Assembly (NCBI GenBank): GCA_018780035.1
Contig: JADMKE010000024.1
Location: forward strand, 186,001 to 250,000
Source: Candidatus Sericytochromatia bacterium
GTDB taxonomy: Bacteria > Cyanobacteriota > Sericytochromatia > UBA7694
Length of the DNA stretch: 64,000 bases
Direction of reading: 5' to 3'
The translations under genes and the position numbers were made by a program. Under the pieces are notes generated by a model. The model was not told the origin of the DNA, searched no databases, and was given only the letters and a program-made list of their open reading frames with translations. Below are positions 35,102 through 44,572 of the stretch, piece after piece (positions within the stretch are counted from its first letter, which is position 1; every line of letters starts with the position of its first letter).

Positions 35102-35863
35102 ATGAAAACCTCCAATTATGCCTTTGACTCTATCAATCACGGCGATCAAAGTCTGGAAGAGGCCCAAAAAAACCGCAGCACGGCCATTCGTTGGTTGATG
35201 GTTTCGGGCTTGTTGACCATCTTTCTCTGGCAAATTCCCTTTGGCAATTATCTGCTTTACCCCTTTACGATTCTGGCTACCTGGTTTCATGAAATGGGCC
35301 ATGGTATGACCGCTTTGTTACTGGGAGGACAATTTCACTCTTTACAGATCTATGCCAATGGTTCTGGGGTGGCTTTTCACTCTGGCAGCAATTTACTTAC
35401 CCGTCCCTTGGTGGCCGCAGGCGGGCTTATGGGCCCCCCCATTGCAGGTGCATTTTTTATTCTGGCTGGGAGCAAATTAAACCTCTCTCGCTGGGTCTTG
35501 GCAGGACTAGGCACGGCTTTGCTGCTCTCCACCCTCATTTGGGTACGTTCGCCATTTGGTTGGGCCATGCTGCCTCTGATTGGCCTGCTCTTGCTGGTCA
35601 CGGCCAACAAAGGCAGTGCAGGTTTGCAACAAATGACTGTGCAATTTTTGGGTGTGCAGGCTTGTTTAGGCACTTTCCGTCAATTGGATTATCTGTTTAT
35701 GAACCAGATCAACATGAATGGGCGCATCATGTACTCAGATACTGGCCAAATGGCACAGAGTCTTTTATTGCCCTATTGGATTTGGGGCAGTCTGATCGCT
35801 GTTTTTTCGTTTGTATTGCTCTTTGGCAGTGTTCGGATGGCGTATGGCCGCAAAAAAAACTGA
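35102..35863 (+). CDS. M50B-like membrane metallopeptidase
   Basis: The 253-residue protein has several membrane helices and the zinc motif HEMGH with His63, Glu64 and His67 in ATWFHEMGHGMTALLLGG. The GLMGPPIAGAFFILAG segment and later helices match the M50B-like layout, a compact intramembrane metallopeptidase-type fold. Many M50B proteins lack proven activity. The start ATG at 35102 lacks a strong ribosome site. The last 20 bp overlap the next gene, so a coupled pair is likely. Confidence 0.75.
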   Translation: MKTSNYAFDSINHGDQSLEEAQKNRSTAIRWLMVSGLLTIFLWQIPFGNYLLYPFTILATWFHEMGHGMTALLLGGQFHSLQIYANGSGVAFHSGSNLLTRPLVAAGGLMGPPIAGAFFILAGSKLNLSRWVLAGLGTALLLSTLIWVRSPFGWAMLPLIGLLLLVTANKGSAGLQQMTVQFLGVQACLGTFRQLDYLFMNQINMNGRIMYSDTGQMAQSLLLPYWIWGSLIAVFSFVLLFGSVRMAYGRKKN

Positions 35864-36629
35864 GTTCACGCTTTTTGAACGATTAACGCTGCTGGTAGAC
35901 CAATTAAGTGCGCAAACATTGACTGCCAAATCACTTTCAATTCAGCCTATACAGCCAGCACCGGTCAAGGAAAAAACAACCCCAATGCCTGCTCAGGCAA
36001 ATTTTTCAATTTTGGGACTTTTGCTGGCCCTCATTGTGTGTTTAAGCATCTGGCAATTAATTTGGACCTTATACAAAATGGGCTTGCCTTTTGTACATCG
36101 GGCAGGGGAAATTCAAACAGTTTTTCAAACGATGGCATGGAGCGCCTGTTTATGTGGCTTGCCTATTTTGTTGGCTGTTTACAATCATTTTCAATTTGAA
36201 AATGGGTTTAAAGCACTGCCGACAGAAGATTGGCCATCTCTTCTCTCCAAAGTGCTTGGGAATGGGGCCTTGGTCTTAATACTTTGGACGGGTTTGCTAC
36301 ATCTCAATTATAGCTCCCCTGTGGGGCAGCCTGAAATTTACACCGTAAGCGCACGCGAGAGTAAAGGCAAAGCGGGTTTAACTACCCTTTTGACCTTAAA
36401 AACCAACGATTCTGCGGATGAAAAAAAACTCACGCTTGAAATTTTACCGCAACAACTGGGCCTAAGCCCTCAAGATATACATAGAGGAGATCAGGTATTT
36501 GTCACCTTCGAAAAGGGCCGTTTGGGGATCCCTTGGATTTCTGAGTTGCAATGGCAGCCCCAAAATTCCCGATTCAAACAGAACAAACGCAAGCTTTGGC
36601 CTCAAAAAATTGACCTCTTGGCGTTATAA
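35844..36629 (+). CDS. Membrane protein coupled to M50B-like gene
   Basis: The 261-residue protein has a short cytoplasmic N-terminus, then about three membrane helices (residues about 50-75, 95-115 and 135-155), followed by a soluble C-terminal domain (TTLLTLKTNDSADEKKLTL, IHRGDQVFVTFEKGRLGIPW) that is probably beta-rich. The ATG at 35844 lies 20 bp inside the M50B-like gene; an earlier TTG at 35811 is also in frame. Coupling suggests that the protein works with the putative peptidase. No family is recognised. Confidence 0.65.
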   Translation: MAAKKTEFTLFERLTLLVDQLSAQTLTAKSLSIQPIQPAPVKEKTTPMPAQANFSILGLLLALIVCLSIWQLIWTLYKMGLPFVHRAGEIQTVFQTMAWSACLCGLPILLAVYNHFQFENGFKALPTEDWPSLLSKVLGNGALVLILWTGLLHLNYSSPVGQPEIYTVSARESKGKAGLTTLLTLKTNDSADEKKLTLEILPQQLGLSPQDIHRGDQVFVTFEKGRLGIPWISELQWQPQNSRFKQNKRKLWPQKIDLLAL

Positions 36630-36728
36630 AGGGTTTGAGACTAAAACCGCCCCTAACGCTTCACCCATTCCCTATGGACTCAGGGGCGATTCGGGTAAAA
36701 TGAAAGTATTGCAAATCAAGGAAATATC

Positions 36729-37526
36729 ATGTTAACCCTCTCTCAGACCGAATCCTCTCTGCGCGAATTTCACCCCAAACCCGAAGCTTATTTGGTTGAA
36801 ATCTTTTCCGCTATTCAGGGTGAAGGCCCAATTGTGGGTTCCCGTCAAATTTTTGTGCGCTTTTTGGGTTGCCATATTCAATGCGCGTATTGTGATACCC
36901 CTGCCACCCACACCAAACAGCGCAACTGCCGGGTTGAACGCACACCGGGTTTGCGCGATTTTGAGTCGCTTGCCAATCCTTTGCCCGTTCATCAGGTATT
37001 GGAAATTATCGAAGGATTGGAAGCCTTTCCGGGTTTACACGATAGCATATCCCTGACCGGGGGTGAGCCCCTGCAACATGTCCGTTCTCTCTTGGCCCTT
37101 TTCCCACTTTTAAAACCGCGCTTTCGACTCTATCTCGAAACCGATGGCATTTTGTGGCAAAACCTAGAAGCCTGTATTGCTCACATTGATCAGGTCGGTA
37201 TGGACATGAAATTGCCCAGTGCCACTGGCCTACAATCTTATTGGCAGGAACACAGCCAATTTTTGCCGATTGCTGCACGCAAAGAAGTCTTTGTTAAATT
37301 GATCTTTACCAAAGACAGTACCCTCGAAGAACTCGACACAGCTATCGAAATTGTTGCAGGCATCGACAAAGAAATTCCTTTGATTCTACAACCGGTGACA
37401 CCGTATGGAATTGTGAGACATCCACCCAGCCCTGAACAGGTGCTGAACTGGCAAAGCCGTGCCAAGCAGATTTTAAAACAAGTCAGGGTCATCCCCCAAA
37501 CTCACAAAATGATTGGACAAATTTGA
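36729..37526 (+). CDS. queE: 7-carboxy-7-deazaguanine synthase
   Basis: QueE converts CPH4 to 7-carboxy-7-deazaguanine on the way to queuosine or related 7-deazapurines. The 265-residue radical SAM enzyme has Cys48-x3-Cys52-x2-Cys55 (GCHIQCAYCDT), the N-terminal IFSAIQGEGPIVGSRQIF signature, ITGGEP-like ISLTGGEPL, and MDMKLPS. The C-terminus (ILQPVTPYG, VRVIPQTHKMIGQI) fits the family. AAGGA lies six bases upstream. Its last base overlaps the purB start codon. No other queuosine gene lies in the window. Confidence 0.9.
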   Translation: MLTLSQTESSLREFHPKPEAYLVEIFSAIQGEGPIVGSRQIFVRFLGCHIQCAYCDTPATHTKQRNCRVERTPGLRDFESLANPLPVHQVLEIIEGLEAFPGLHDSISLTGGEPLQHVRSLLALFPLLKPRFRLYLETDGILWQNLEACIAHIDQVGMDMKLPSATGLQSYWQEHSQFLPIAARKEVFVKLIFTKDSTLEELDTAIEIVAGIDKEIPLILQPVTPYGIVRHPPSPEQVLNWQSRAKQILKQVRVIPQTHKMIGQI

Positions 37527-38914
37527 TGTCGTTGAGTGCTCTCTCTCCCCTGGATGGTCGTTATGCCGAAGAGACCTCCCCCCTGCGCGCGGTCTTTTCT
37601 GAAGGCGCTTTGATCTATTACCGCATTCATGTTGAACTGGTCTATCTCTCCCAGCTTTTGCCCTTTTTAAACGTGCCACTGCCAGCGGATTTTGCTGAGG
37701 TTTTGCAAGAAATTCATGCCACCCCAGGCCTGATTCAGGCTGTCAAAGAAAAAGAGAAAACCACCCGCCACGATGTCAAAGCCGTAGAGTACGTGCTCAG
37801 CGATTGTTTCATTCAGGCCGGCCACCCAGAATGGGTTAAATGGGTTCACTGGGGATTGACCTCAGAAGATGTTAACAATCTGGCCTGGGGTTGCATGTTG
37901 CAAGCTGCCCATGAAGAGGTCTTTGTGCCGCTGTGGTTAAACCTTTTGGAACATTTAAGAGATTTTATTTTTGCCACAAAAGCAACGCCCATGTTGGCTC
38001 ACACCCATGGCCAACCAGCATCACCCACCACTATTGGCAAAGAATATGCCGTTTTTGGCAAGCGGATCTTGGATGAACTCAAACACCAAGCCACGCTTGT
38101 GCCTGTTGGCGGCAAACAAAATGGCGCCACTGGCAATTGGCATGTTTTTGAGCGTTTTTATCCTCAACTCAATTGGCAAGCCTTTTCCGAACGCTTTGTG
38201 AATACCTTGGGGCTCAATTGGGAGCCCATCACCACCCAAATTGTGGTTCGCGAAAGCCATGCACGTTATTTTGACAGTCTGCGGCGCCTCTCTAGCATTC
38301 TGATCGATGCCTCTAGAGACACTTGGTTTTATGTTTCTCTGGGATATTTTAATCTTAAACGTCGGGATGCCAATGAAGTGGGTTCTTCGACAATGCCCCA
38401 CAAGGTCAATCCCGTGAATTTTGAAAATGCGGAGGGCAATTTGGAAATGGCCTCTGTGTTGCTCGATTTTTTGAGCAATAAGCTGACCAAATCTCGCATG
38501 CAGCGCGATCTCTCCGATAGCACTGTGCAGCGCAATCTGGGCGTGGCTCTCGGTCATGTTCTGCTGGGGATCCAGAGCTTTGTACGCGGTTTAAATCAGT
38601 TGGAACCCCGACTTGAATATTTAGAAGCAGAACTCAACCAACATTGGGAGGTCTTGGCGGAACCATTGCAACACGCCCTGCGCCTGGAAGACCGTGAAGT
38701 GCCTTATGATCAGTTACGCAGAGCCACCCAGGGCCAGCAATTGACCCAGGCGGGTTTTGAAAATTTGATTGCCGAACTCAACATCTCCATGCCAACGACA
38801 ACGCCAGCAACGTACATTGGCAGGGCCCCCCAATTGGCACAGCAAACAGCTGAGGAAATTGATGCCTACCTCAATTCCCTGCTCTTAAATCCAGTACCTG
38901 ACAGAATCAAATAG
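37526..38914 (+). CDS. purB: Adenylosuccinate lyase
   Basis: PurB cleaves SAICAR and adenylosuccinate in purine biosynthesis. The 462-residue protein matches the long proteobacterial-type PurB. It carries the LSPLDGRYAEETSPLRAVFS opening, HDVKAVEYVL, the catalytic-loop THGQPASPTTIGKE, and the fumarase-superfamily signature GSSTMPHKVNP. The ATG at 37526 shares its A with the queE stop codon, so the two genes are co-transcribed and probably translationally linked. Pairing of purB with queE has no obvious metabolic logic beyond purine precursors. Confidence 0.93.
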   Translation: MSLSALSPLDGRYAEETSPLRAVFSEGALIYYRIHVELVYLSQLLPFLNVPLPADFAEVLQEIHATPGLIQAVKEKEKTTRHDVKAVEYVLSDCFIQAGHPEWVKWVHWGLTSEDVNNLAWGCMLQAAHEEVFVPLWLNLLEHLRDFIFATKATPMLAHTHGQPASPTTIGKEYAVFGKRILDELKHQATLVPVGGKQNGATGNWHVFERFYPQLNWQAFSERFVNTLGLNWEPITTQIVVRESHARYFDSLRRLSSILIDASRDTWFYVSLGYFNLKRRDANEVGSSTMPHKVNPVNFENAEGNLEMASVLLDFLSNKLTKSRMQRDLSDSTVQRNLGVALGHVLLGIQSFVRGLNQLEPRLEYLEAELNQHWEVLAEPLQHALRLEDREVPYDQLRRATQGQQLTQAGFENLIAELNISMPTTTPATYIGRAPQLAQQTAEEIDAYLNSLLLNPVPDRIK

Positions 38915-38917
38915 CAG

Positions 38918-39751
38918 CTAAGCGCTCAACATTTTTGCCAGGGCTGCAAGTTCGGTCAAACTGAGTGTCTCGCCACGCAATTGCAAATCCCAGTTTTTTT
39001 CCAAGTTAGGCCAAACCTCTTCAGCAAGATCCAGCGAGCGCAAGACATTGCGCAGGGTTTTGCGGCGCAATTGGAAAATGCGCGTGACCAATTGCCAAAA
39101 CAGAGATTGATCGGCAATTTCTACCACAGGTTGCAGACGTGGACGAAGGTGTATCAGCGCCGAATCGACTTTGGGCCGGGGTGTGAAAAACTCTTTCGGC
39201 AAAATAGCCAAAACCTCGGCTTCTGCGGCCAGATTGATCGTGATATTAAACACGCCATAGTCTTTGCTGCCAGGGGGGGCCACCAGTTTTTGTGCCACTT
39301 CGTTTTGGACCATCATAAAAATATCTGAAAAATACGGCAATGCGGGGTGAACGCCTGATTGGCGCAGGCCCTTTTCGTTGATGACTTTCATGAGAATGTC
39401 TGAGGTCAGGTGGTAGGGAATATTGGCCACCAATTTTCGTTTGGCCAGGGGTGCCCGTTCACACCAGGGTTCTAAGGGCCAGCGCATAAAGTTGCCGCCA
39501 ATCAGCTCAATTCGGTCGTCATGGGACAATTCAATTTGCAGCAATTCCAGCAATTCGCGGTCAATTTCTATGGCGGTGAGGTGTTTGACCCTTTCAATCA
39601 GCAATTGGGTCAAAACGCCGGTTCCGGGCCCAATTTCGAGCACGTGGTCGTTGGGCTGAAGTTTCATCATATCGACACAGACTGAAAGGGTGTCGCTGTC
39701 GGTAAAAAAGTTTTGGCTGTATTTGCGCTTGGCGCGAGGCGTGTAATTCAT
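38918..39751 (-). CDS. ksgA: 16S rRNA dimethyladenosine transferase
   Basis: KsgA (RsmA) dimethylates two adenosines near the 3' end of 16S rRNA. The 277-residue protein has SQNFFTDSDTL, the SAM motif VLEIGPGTGVLT, the EIDREL segment, and the catalytic NIPYHLTSDI motif (N-x-P-Y). The C-terminal domain, with RKTLRNVL, matches the family. I chose ATG 39749-39751; the longer frame to 39796 overlaps the upstream gene. It is the second gene of a leftward pair with the glycosyltransferase-like gene. Confidence 0.92.
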   Translation of the reverse strand: MNYTPRAKRKYSQNFFTDSDTLSVCVDMMKLQPNDHVLEIGPGTGVLTQLLIERVKHLTAIEIDRELLELLQIELSHDDRIELIGGNFMRWPLEPWCERAPLAKRKLVANIPYHLTSDILMKVINEKGLRQSGVHPALPYFSDIFMMVQNEVAQKLVAPPGSKDYGVFNITINLAAEAEVLAILPKEFFTPRPKVDSALIHLRPRLQPVVEIADQSLFWQLVTRIFQLRRKTLRNVLRSLDLAEEVWPNLEKNWDLQLRGETLSLTELAALAKMLSA

Positions 39752-39765
39752 GCCTACAGTGTAAC

Positions 39766-40770
39766 CTATTTTGCTGCCAGCCAATCCAGGCTGCATGGCA
39801 AGATGTCGTATTCGCCAATTTGGGCAGAGGGCCAGTTTGGGTTTTGCATCTGGGCAATGATCGCAGGTAAGAGCTTTAAATAGCGTGGCTCGAACTGTGT
39901 GGGCGGGTGCAAAGACCAGATCGGTTCTTCTGCTGGGCTATAATCCAAGCGGTAACGACCTTGAGACTGCATAAACCGGGTTAAGATCACTTCCACCAAT
40001 TCCGCATAAGGCATGCACCAGCCTGGATCGCCAGCTCGCTCTGGCATGCGATAGGCAAGTAGCAAAGCCTGATACAGCTCGCTGCGCCTGATTATAAAAC
40101 AGCGGCTGGTAAAAATTTCCTGCTTTTGCCAAAATTCAATTCCTGCATGTGCAGAGATCTTTGCTGGCGTAGGTTCAATCAAATGTGCAATCATATTTGC
40201 TAGCATAGGTGCAGGCGGCCCGCCTGGGGGAGCCACGCAGAGACAATCGGGATGGTTTTCCAGTAAGGTGATAGCTGCAGAAATCCAAGCGGGCGCAGCT
40301 CCGCCAAAGAGCATATCGCCATCGAGGTGCAAAACAAGGTCATTTTGAGCCATTTCCAGCCCCATAAAATATGCGGCAAAGGGCCCGCCACGAAAATCTT
40401 TGTGCGGCATGGCCGGCGGCTGAGTAGATTGAAATTCTGGCGGGACAAAATAGCGCCTCCCCAAGGCTTGCCGTGCAGACTCGGCTTCTGGCCCGCGCAA
40501 ATCACAGGCCTTTTGCATCAAGCCGGGCCAATCTGCCTGCAGAGCTGCCTGAAAGGCGGGCAGGAGTTCTAGACAGCGTTGCCATTGCTCTGGGCCTGAT
40601 TCTGATTGAATTTTGGGGCCGGGGTCCAGATCCCAAAGCAAGAGGCTTTCGCTGCAAGAAGCAGACCAAAACTGCAATTGGTGGGGCAAAACCAAACAGG
40701 CATGGGGCAAATCCCAAGGCGTGAGGTTAATCTGGAGGGTGATCTGATAAGGCGATTGCTTGCTGGACAT
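39766..40770 (-). CDS. Glycosyltransferase family 2-like protein
   Basis: The 334-residue protein has a GT-A-like central segment with the DGD motif at residues 150-152 (NDLVLHLDGDMLFGG), preceded by AYFMGLEMAQ, and a later FTSRCFIIRRSELYQALLLA region that commonly follows in GT2-type enzymes. The N-terminal 100 residues are not clearly part of the fold. No signal peptide or membrane helix is seen. It likely transfers a sugar to a surface glycan, but the acceptor is unknown. It is transcribed ahead of ksgA, 14 bases away. Confidence 0.68.
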   Translation of the reverse strand: MSSKQSPYQITLQINLTPWDLPHACLVLPHQLQFWSASCSESLLLWDLDPGPKIQSESGPEQWQRCLELLPAFQAALQADWPGLMQKACDLRGPEAESARQALGRRYFVPPEFQSTQPPAMPHKDFRGGPFAAYFMGLEMAQNDLVLHLDGDMLFGGAAPAWISAAITLLENHPDCLCVAPPGGPPAPMLANMIAHLIEPTPAKISAHAGIEFWQKQEIFTSRCFIIRRSELYQALLLAYRMPERAGDPGWCMPYAELVEVILTRFMQSQGRYRLDYSPAEEPIWSLHPPTQFEPRYLKLLPAIIAQMQNPNWPSAQIGEYDILPCSLDWLAAK

Positions 40771-40812
40771 CGTTTTTTCCTGTAAACAGAATCATAATCG
40801 CCTGCAGACATT

Positions 40813-40841
40813 TTGACAAATTCCCGGATTTTATTTATGAT
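40813..40841 (+). promoter_or_regulatory. Strong sigma-70-type promoter of the pirin gene
   Basis: TTGACA (40813-40818), a 17-bp spacer and TATGAT (40836-40841) make a near-consensus promoter. The start codon is 38 bases downstream of the -10, with an AAGAGG ribosome site between. The same gap contains the start region of the divergent glycosyltransferase gene. Confidence 0.75.
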
Positions 40842-40879
40842 TAAATCATTCAATATTAAATTAATTTAAGAGGTAGAAT

Positions 40880-41749
40880 ATGGCCGCACTCACGCCTTTG
40901 ATTCCCCACAGCAAAGACCTTGGCGATGGCGTGGTGATTGAACGCTATTTGCCCCATTTGCCCCGGCCCAAGGTCGGTCCGTTTGTCTTCTTTGACTATT
41001 TGCCTCAAATTCAATTTGATGCGGGCATTGGCACCGATGTGCGCCCCCACCCGCATATTGGGCTCTCTACTTTGAGTTATCTTTTTCATGGCCGCATGCA
41101 CCACAAAGACAGCCTCGGTTACGATATCATCCTCGCGCCGGGTGATGTGCTGCTGATGAGCAGTGGCAAGGGGATTGTGCATTCCGAGCGCACCCCCCAA
41201 GAGGATCGCAATCAGCCCCACAGCATTCACATGGTGCAGTTTTGGCTGGCCCTGCCCCAGAGCCACGAAGAAATGGAACCCAAAGTCGGCCACGCCACCC
41301 AGCCCGATCTGCCTTTTTGGCAGGTCCAGGCCGGGCTCACAGCCCGACTGGCGATTGGCGAGGCCTTTGGCCATCATGCGCCTGTCAAATCTTTGCTCAA
41401 TCCCTTTTTGGTGGATTTTGAGGCCAGCACAGCGGGAACGTACACCCTGGAAAGTGATGAGCGCGAATCGGCCCTGTTTTTGATCTCGGGCACTCTCGAC
41501 GTCAATGGCGAGACCTTCAGTGAACCGGCTTTTGTGGTCTTGGAATCGGATCAGACCTTTGAAATCAACTACCCCTCAGGCAGTCGCTTTCTTTGGTTGG
41601 GGGGAGACCCCCTCGACGGCCACCGGATTGTCTGGTGGAATTTGGTCGCCTCACGGCCCGAGCTGATCGAAGCGGCCAAAGAGCGCTGGCGCAAAGGTGA
41701 GTTTGCGATGGTGGCGGGCGATGAGGAGTTTATTCCTTTGCCTGAATAA
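40880..41749 (+). CDS. Pirin family protein
   Basis: The 289-residue protein is a pirin-type bicupin. The metal ligands sit in RPHPHIGLSTLSYLFHGRM (two His of HPH and a later His) with a further HSE-type His and Glu in GIVHSER, and the tail SRFLWLGGDPL completes the second cupin. Bacterial pirins may act as quercetinases or as redox-sensing regulators; the activity here is not predictable. It is driven by a near-consensus promoter and appears monocistronic. Confidence 0.88.
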   Translation: MAALTPLIPHSKDLGDGVVIERYLPHLPRPKVGPFVFFDYLPQIQFDAGIGTDVRPHPHIGLSTLSYLFHGRMHHKDSLGYDIILAPGDVLLMSSGKGIVHSERTPQEDRNQPHSIHMVQFWLALPQSHEEMEPKVGHATQPDLPFWQVQAGLTARLAIGEAFGHHAPVKSLLNPFLVDFEASTAGTYTLESDERESALFLISGTLDVNGETFSEPAFVVLESDQTFEINYPSGSRFLWLGGDPLDGHRIVWWNLVASRPELIEAAKERWRKGEFAMVAGDEEFIPLPE

Positions 41750-41757
41750 GCCTGCCT

Positions 41758-42299
41758 TTAACCCAATTGGCTGTGGATATTTGAAAGACTGAGAACCAAG
41801 ACAAATATCAAACCGAGATAACCAAAGGCAAAGAGTATTCTTTTGTGCCTACTAATTTCAAAATAATGGCGGTTTTCACCTTTCCACCACTTGTAAAAAT
41901 CGCTTAAACCAAAGAGCAGAATGAGAATCATCAAAGGATTGGGAGCAATCGTAAAAATAGAGATCAACATCAGCAATAAACCGATTCCCCAGAGCCAAGG
42001 CGAAAGAGCGGCCGTAATCCTGCCGCCATCCAATGGGCGGATGGGCAATAAATTAAACAAATTGATCATCAAGCCAAAATAGGTCAGAGAAAGAAAAAAT
42101 CGTTCTTCGCTGAGTAAATACAAAGGCAAACACAAAAAAGCACCAACAGTACCTAAAATTGGCCCAGCAATTGCAACCAAAGCCTCTGTTTCAACATTTT
42201 CAGGCTCTGTGTTTAAACCGATAAATGCCCCTACAAAAGGGATAACATTTCATGAATCAAGATCAAGATGACAATGCCGATCCCCATGGCCCAACCCTA
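41758..42299 (-). pseudogene. Disrupted site-2 protease (M50) gene
   Basis: The C-terminal part (41758-42180 and on to about 42245) is intact: VIPFVGAFIGLN, then EALVAIAGPILGTVGAF and the second zinc motif NLLPIRPLDGGRI. The expected N-terminal half is broken. Reading leftward from 42296, GWAMGIGIVILILIHEM is in frame and is the normal start of the HExxH helix, but it is cut at 42246 in the middle of HEMGH, with a frame change before VIPFVG. Further up, a second break near 42297 separates FAL from GWAM, with an in-frame stop. About 20 residues, including the second His, are missing. The gene cannot make an active peptidase. Confidence 0.78.
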
Positions 42300-42349
42300 G
42301 CGCAAACTCTCCAACCAAATCATCAAAAGCATTGAAAACAGGTTTTTGT

Positions 42350-42731
42350 TTTGAGATGTGGTTTCTGGCTCTATTGGTGGAGCTGATTCTGAACTCATTG
42401 CTTTTAAGACCAAGCCCATTGAGAGTTATGCGCAAAAACTGAAAATTCACACGCACACCTTCTCTTTGTCAAAAATGCTGCAGGCACGGTGATCTGGCGC
42501 GGCCCACTGTTTGAACCCGGCAGAGACAGTATTGTGGACAATGAACTCTATTTGGGTTCGTTTCCCATCGGAGAAGGCCGTGTTAGCCTGGTTCAAGATC
42601 TTGAAGGAGATGGTCGGTTGGATTTGCTGATGGCCTGCGCTTGCTTAGTTGGGTTGAGCCGCCCCGTTCCCTCAATGGGAAATAACTCGGCGCTGACAAA
42701 GCGGACTTCCATGAGGGCCTCAAGCAGATAA
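42350..42731 (+). pseudogene. Frameshifted FG-GAP/VCBS-type remnant
   Basis: Frames join across a shift near 42436: SIGGADSELIAFKTKPIES and YAQKL in one frame, then ENSHAHLLFVKNAAGTVIWR and GPLFEPG in the next. The end has DLEGDGRLDLL, the Ca-binding core of an FG-GAP or VCBS repeat. The frame then degenerates without clear continuation. No start codon and no complete reading frame exist. It sits in the same decay zone as the M50 pseudogene, pointing the opposite way. Confidence 0.5.
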
Positions 42732-42884
42732 GCTTTGGGGCAAGAAAGACACAAGCACAGGGGGGCTTAAACGACACGCCCTCTCGATCGGGGATTGTTT
42801 GTTGTAAAATTTCGGCGTGAAGTTTGCTATAGACAGGCAGATTCTGTGCCAAAATAGGAGAAAACTTACGACTGGAAATCACCG
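42732..42884. other. End of decay zone before the U32 gene
   Basis: This short stretch completes the roughly 640 bp (42247-42884) that lack an intact gene. Beyond the two pseudogene remnants I see no coding signal here. An AGGAG-like sequence near 42856 is too far (over 20 bases) from the U32 start to be its ribosome site. Confidence 0.5.
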
Positions 42885-44552
42885 ATGTCTGCCAGTAATG
42901 CTGCCGTTGTCTCCCATAAAAAACCAGAGTTGCTCATGCCCGCGGGCAATCTCGAAAAACTCAAAGCCGCAATTTTGTATGGCGCGGATGCCGTCTATCT
43001 CGGCACCCCGGACCTCTCGCTGCGCACCCAATCGGGCATCAGCCTGGAAGATCTGCAAGAGGGCATTTCCTTTGCGCGTGAACGCGGTAAAAAAGTCTAT
43101 CTCACCCTCAATCTCTTCTCCCACAACCGGGATATTGAAAAGCTACCGGGTTTGATGGCAACCTTGGAAAAGGTCCGACCCGATGGCGTGATTATCTCCG
43201 ATCCGGGGATTTTTCAATACGTCAAAGAGCGCATGCCCGGCCTGGAATTGCATATTTCGACCCAGGCCAATGTCTGCTCTTGGCTAACAGTCGATTTCTG
43301 GCAAAAACAAGGTGCTGCGCTGGTGGTGATGGCCCGCGAGGTGGGTTTTGCCGAGGTACAAGAGATTCGTGAAAAGTGCCCTGAAATCAAATTGGAGATC
43401 TTTGTACATGGCGCGATGTGCATGACCTATTCGGGCCGCTGCCTACTCTCCAATTATATGGCCGAACGTGGCAGCAACCAAGGCAATTGTGCACATTCCT
43501 GTCGTTGGGATTATAAAGTGCGGCTGAAGCTCAAAGACGGCAGCCTCAAAGATTTACATTTGACTGAAGAGACCAAAGAACTCTTTGACTTCTTTCTCGA
43601 AGAAGAATACCGGCCAGGAGAGTACTTCCCTTTGGAACAAGACAGCCAGGGTGCGTATATTCTCAATTCCAAAGATCTCTGTCTGCTGCCGCGTCTGCCC
43701 GAAATTCTGGCCTCGGGTATTAACTCGCTCAAAGTTGAAGGCCGCAATAAATCCGCCTATTATGTTGCCTCGGTTGCACGGGTCTACCGCAAAGCCATCG
43801 ACGATTGGTTTGACAACCCTGAGCAATGGAAATTTGAAAACTATCTCGAAGATCTTTATGCAGTGCCCAACCGGGGCTATACCCTGGGCTTTCACGATGG
43901 CCGACTGAGCCCGTTTAGCCACAATTATTACGATGTACATTCGCTTTCAGACATGGAAAATGCAGGCTTTGTGCGTGCTTGGGAAGACGATGCTTTAATC
44001 TTTGAAGTCAAAAATTACCTAGAAGCAGGCGAATTATTGCAATTCCTTTCTCCCACCTTGCGCGAACCGATCCGCGTGCGTTTGCAGGATTTTGAAGATG
44101 CCCTGACCCACAAAGTCACAGATAAAGTCTCTGCGGGTCAAAACAAAGCGATTCGCATTCCCCTCTCAATTTTTCATACCTTGAGCCCAGCTGAACTTAA
44201 ACAGCACCTGCCCGTGATGAGCGTGGCACGCAAAATGAGCCACATGAATGAAGGGCAGAAAGCGCGTTTAATTGCCGATCTTGAAGCCCTGCAAATACAA
44301 ATTCAGAATCTCAAAGTGGATGAGATCGAAAAATCCAAACGCTTGCAAGAAAACCAAGAAATGCAAATGTTTTTTAAACAAAAACAGGTGATTAGCAAAG
44401 GTCCGCGTATGGGGCTCGAAGGCTGTTGTGGCAAAGGCTGCAATGGCTGCCGCCTATTTTGGTTTGATCCCAAATATGCCACAGCTCGCGCCAAACTCCA
44501 GGCCAAAAATGGGCTTTTACCTGTGGATAAAGCCATGCAACCACAGAACTGA
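42885..44552 (+). CDS. U32 family peptidase / tRNA hydroxylation protein-like
   Basis: The 555-residue protein belongs to the U32 family. Seen are PELLMPAGNLEKLKAAILYG (the conserved start), ELHISTQANVCSW, FVHGAMCMTYSGRCLLSNYM, GNCAHSCRWDY and INSLKVEGRNKS. Members such as TrhP/YegQ and RlhA install hydroxyl groups on tRNA or rRNA pyrimidines, probably with prephenate and an iron-sulfur cluster; the many Cys here fit that. The C-terminal GCCGKGCNGC is likely another cluster site. The ribosome site is weak. YegQ/TrhP and RlhA types cannot be told apart here, so no gene symbol is given. Confidence 0.87.
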   Translation: MSASNAAVVSHKKPELLMPAGNLEKLKAAILYGADAVYLGTPDLSLRTQSGISLEDLQEGISFARERGKKVYLTLNLFSHNRDIEKLPGLMATLEKVRPDGVIISDPGIFQYVKERMPGLELHISTQANVCSWLTVDFWQKQGAALVVMAREVGFAEVQEIREKCPEIKLEIFVHGAMCMTYSGRCLLSNYMAERGSNQGNCAHSCRWDYKVRLKLKDGSLKDLHLTEETKELFDFFLEEEYRPGEYFPLEQDSQGAYILNSKDLCLLPRLPEILASGINSLKVEGRNKSAYYVASVARVYRKAIDDWFDNPEQWKFENYLEDLYAVPNRGYTLGFHDGRLSPFSHNYYDVHSLSDMENAGFVRAWEDDALIFEVKNYLEAGELLQFLSPTLREPIRVRLQDFEDALTHKVTDKVSAGQNKAIRIPLSIFHTLSPAELKQHLPVMSVARKMSHMNEGQKARLIADLEALQIQIQNLKVDEIEKSKRLQENQEMQMFFKQKQVISKGPRMGLEGCCGKGCNGCRLFWFDPKYATARAKLQAKNGLLPVDKAMQPQN

Positions 44553-44572
44553 ACTCAAGTTGAGACTTTCTG

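Noticed and set aside
35811-35843. Earlier TTG start for the membrane protein at 35844
   Set aside because: The first 11 residues would lie entirely inside the M50B-like gene and include no conserved feature, while the ATG at 35844 makes a modest 20-bp overlap.
36648-36688. Hairpin CGCCCCT / AGGGGCG upstream of queE
   Set aside because: The loop is 27 bases long and no T-run follows. I also looked for a preQ1 riboswitch there and saw none of its expected pseudoknot-type sequence, so no regulatory RNA is claimed.
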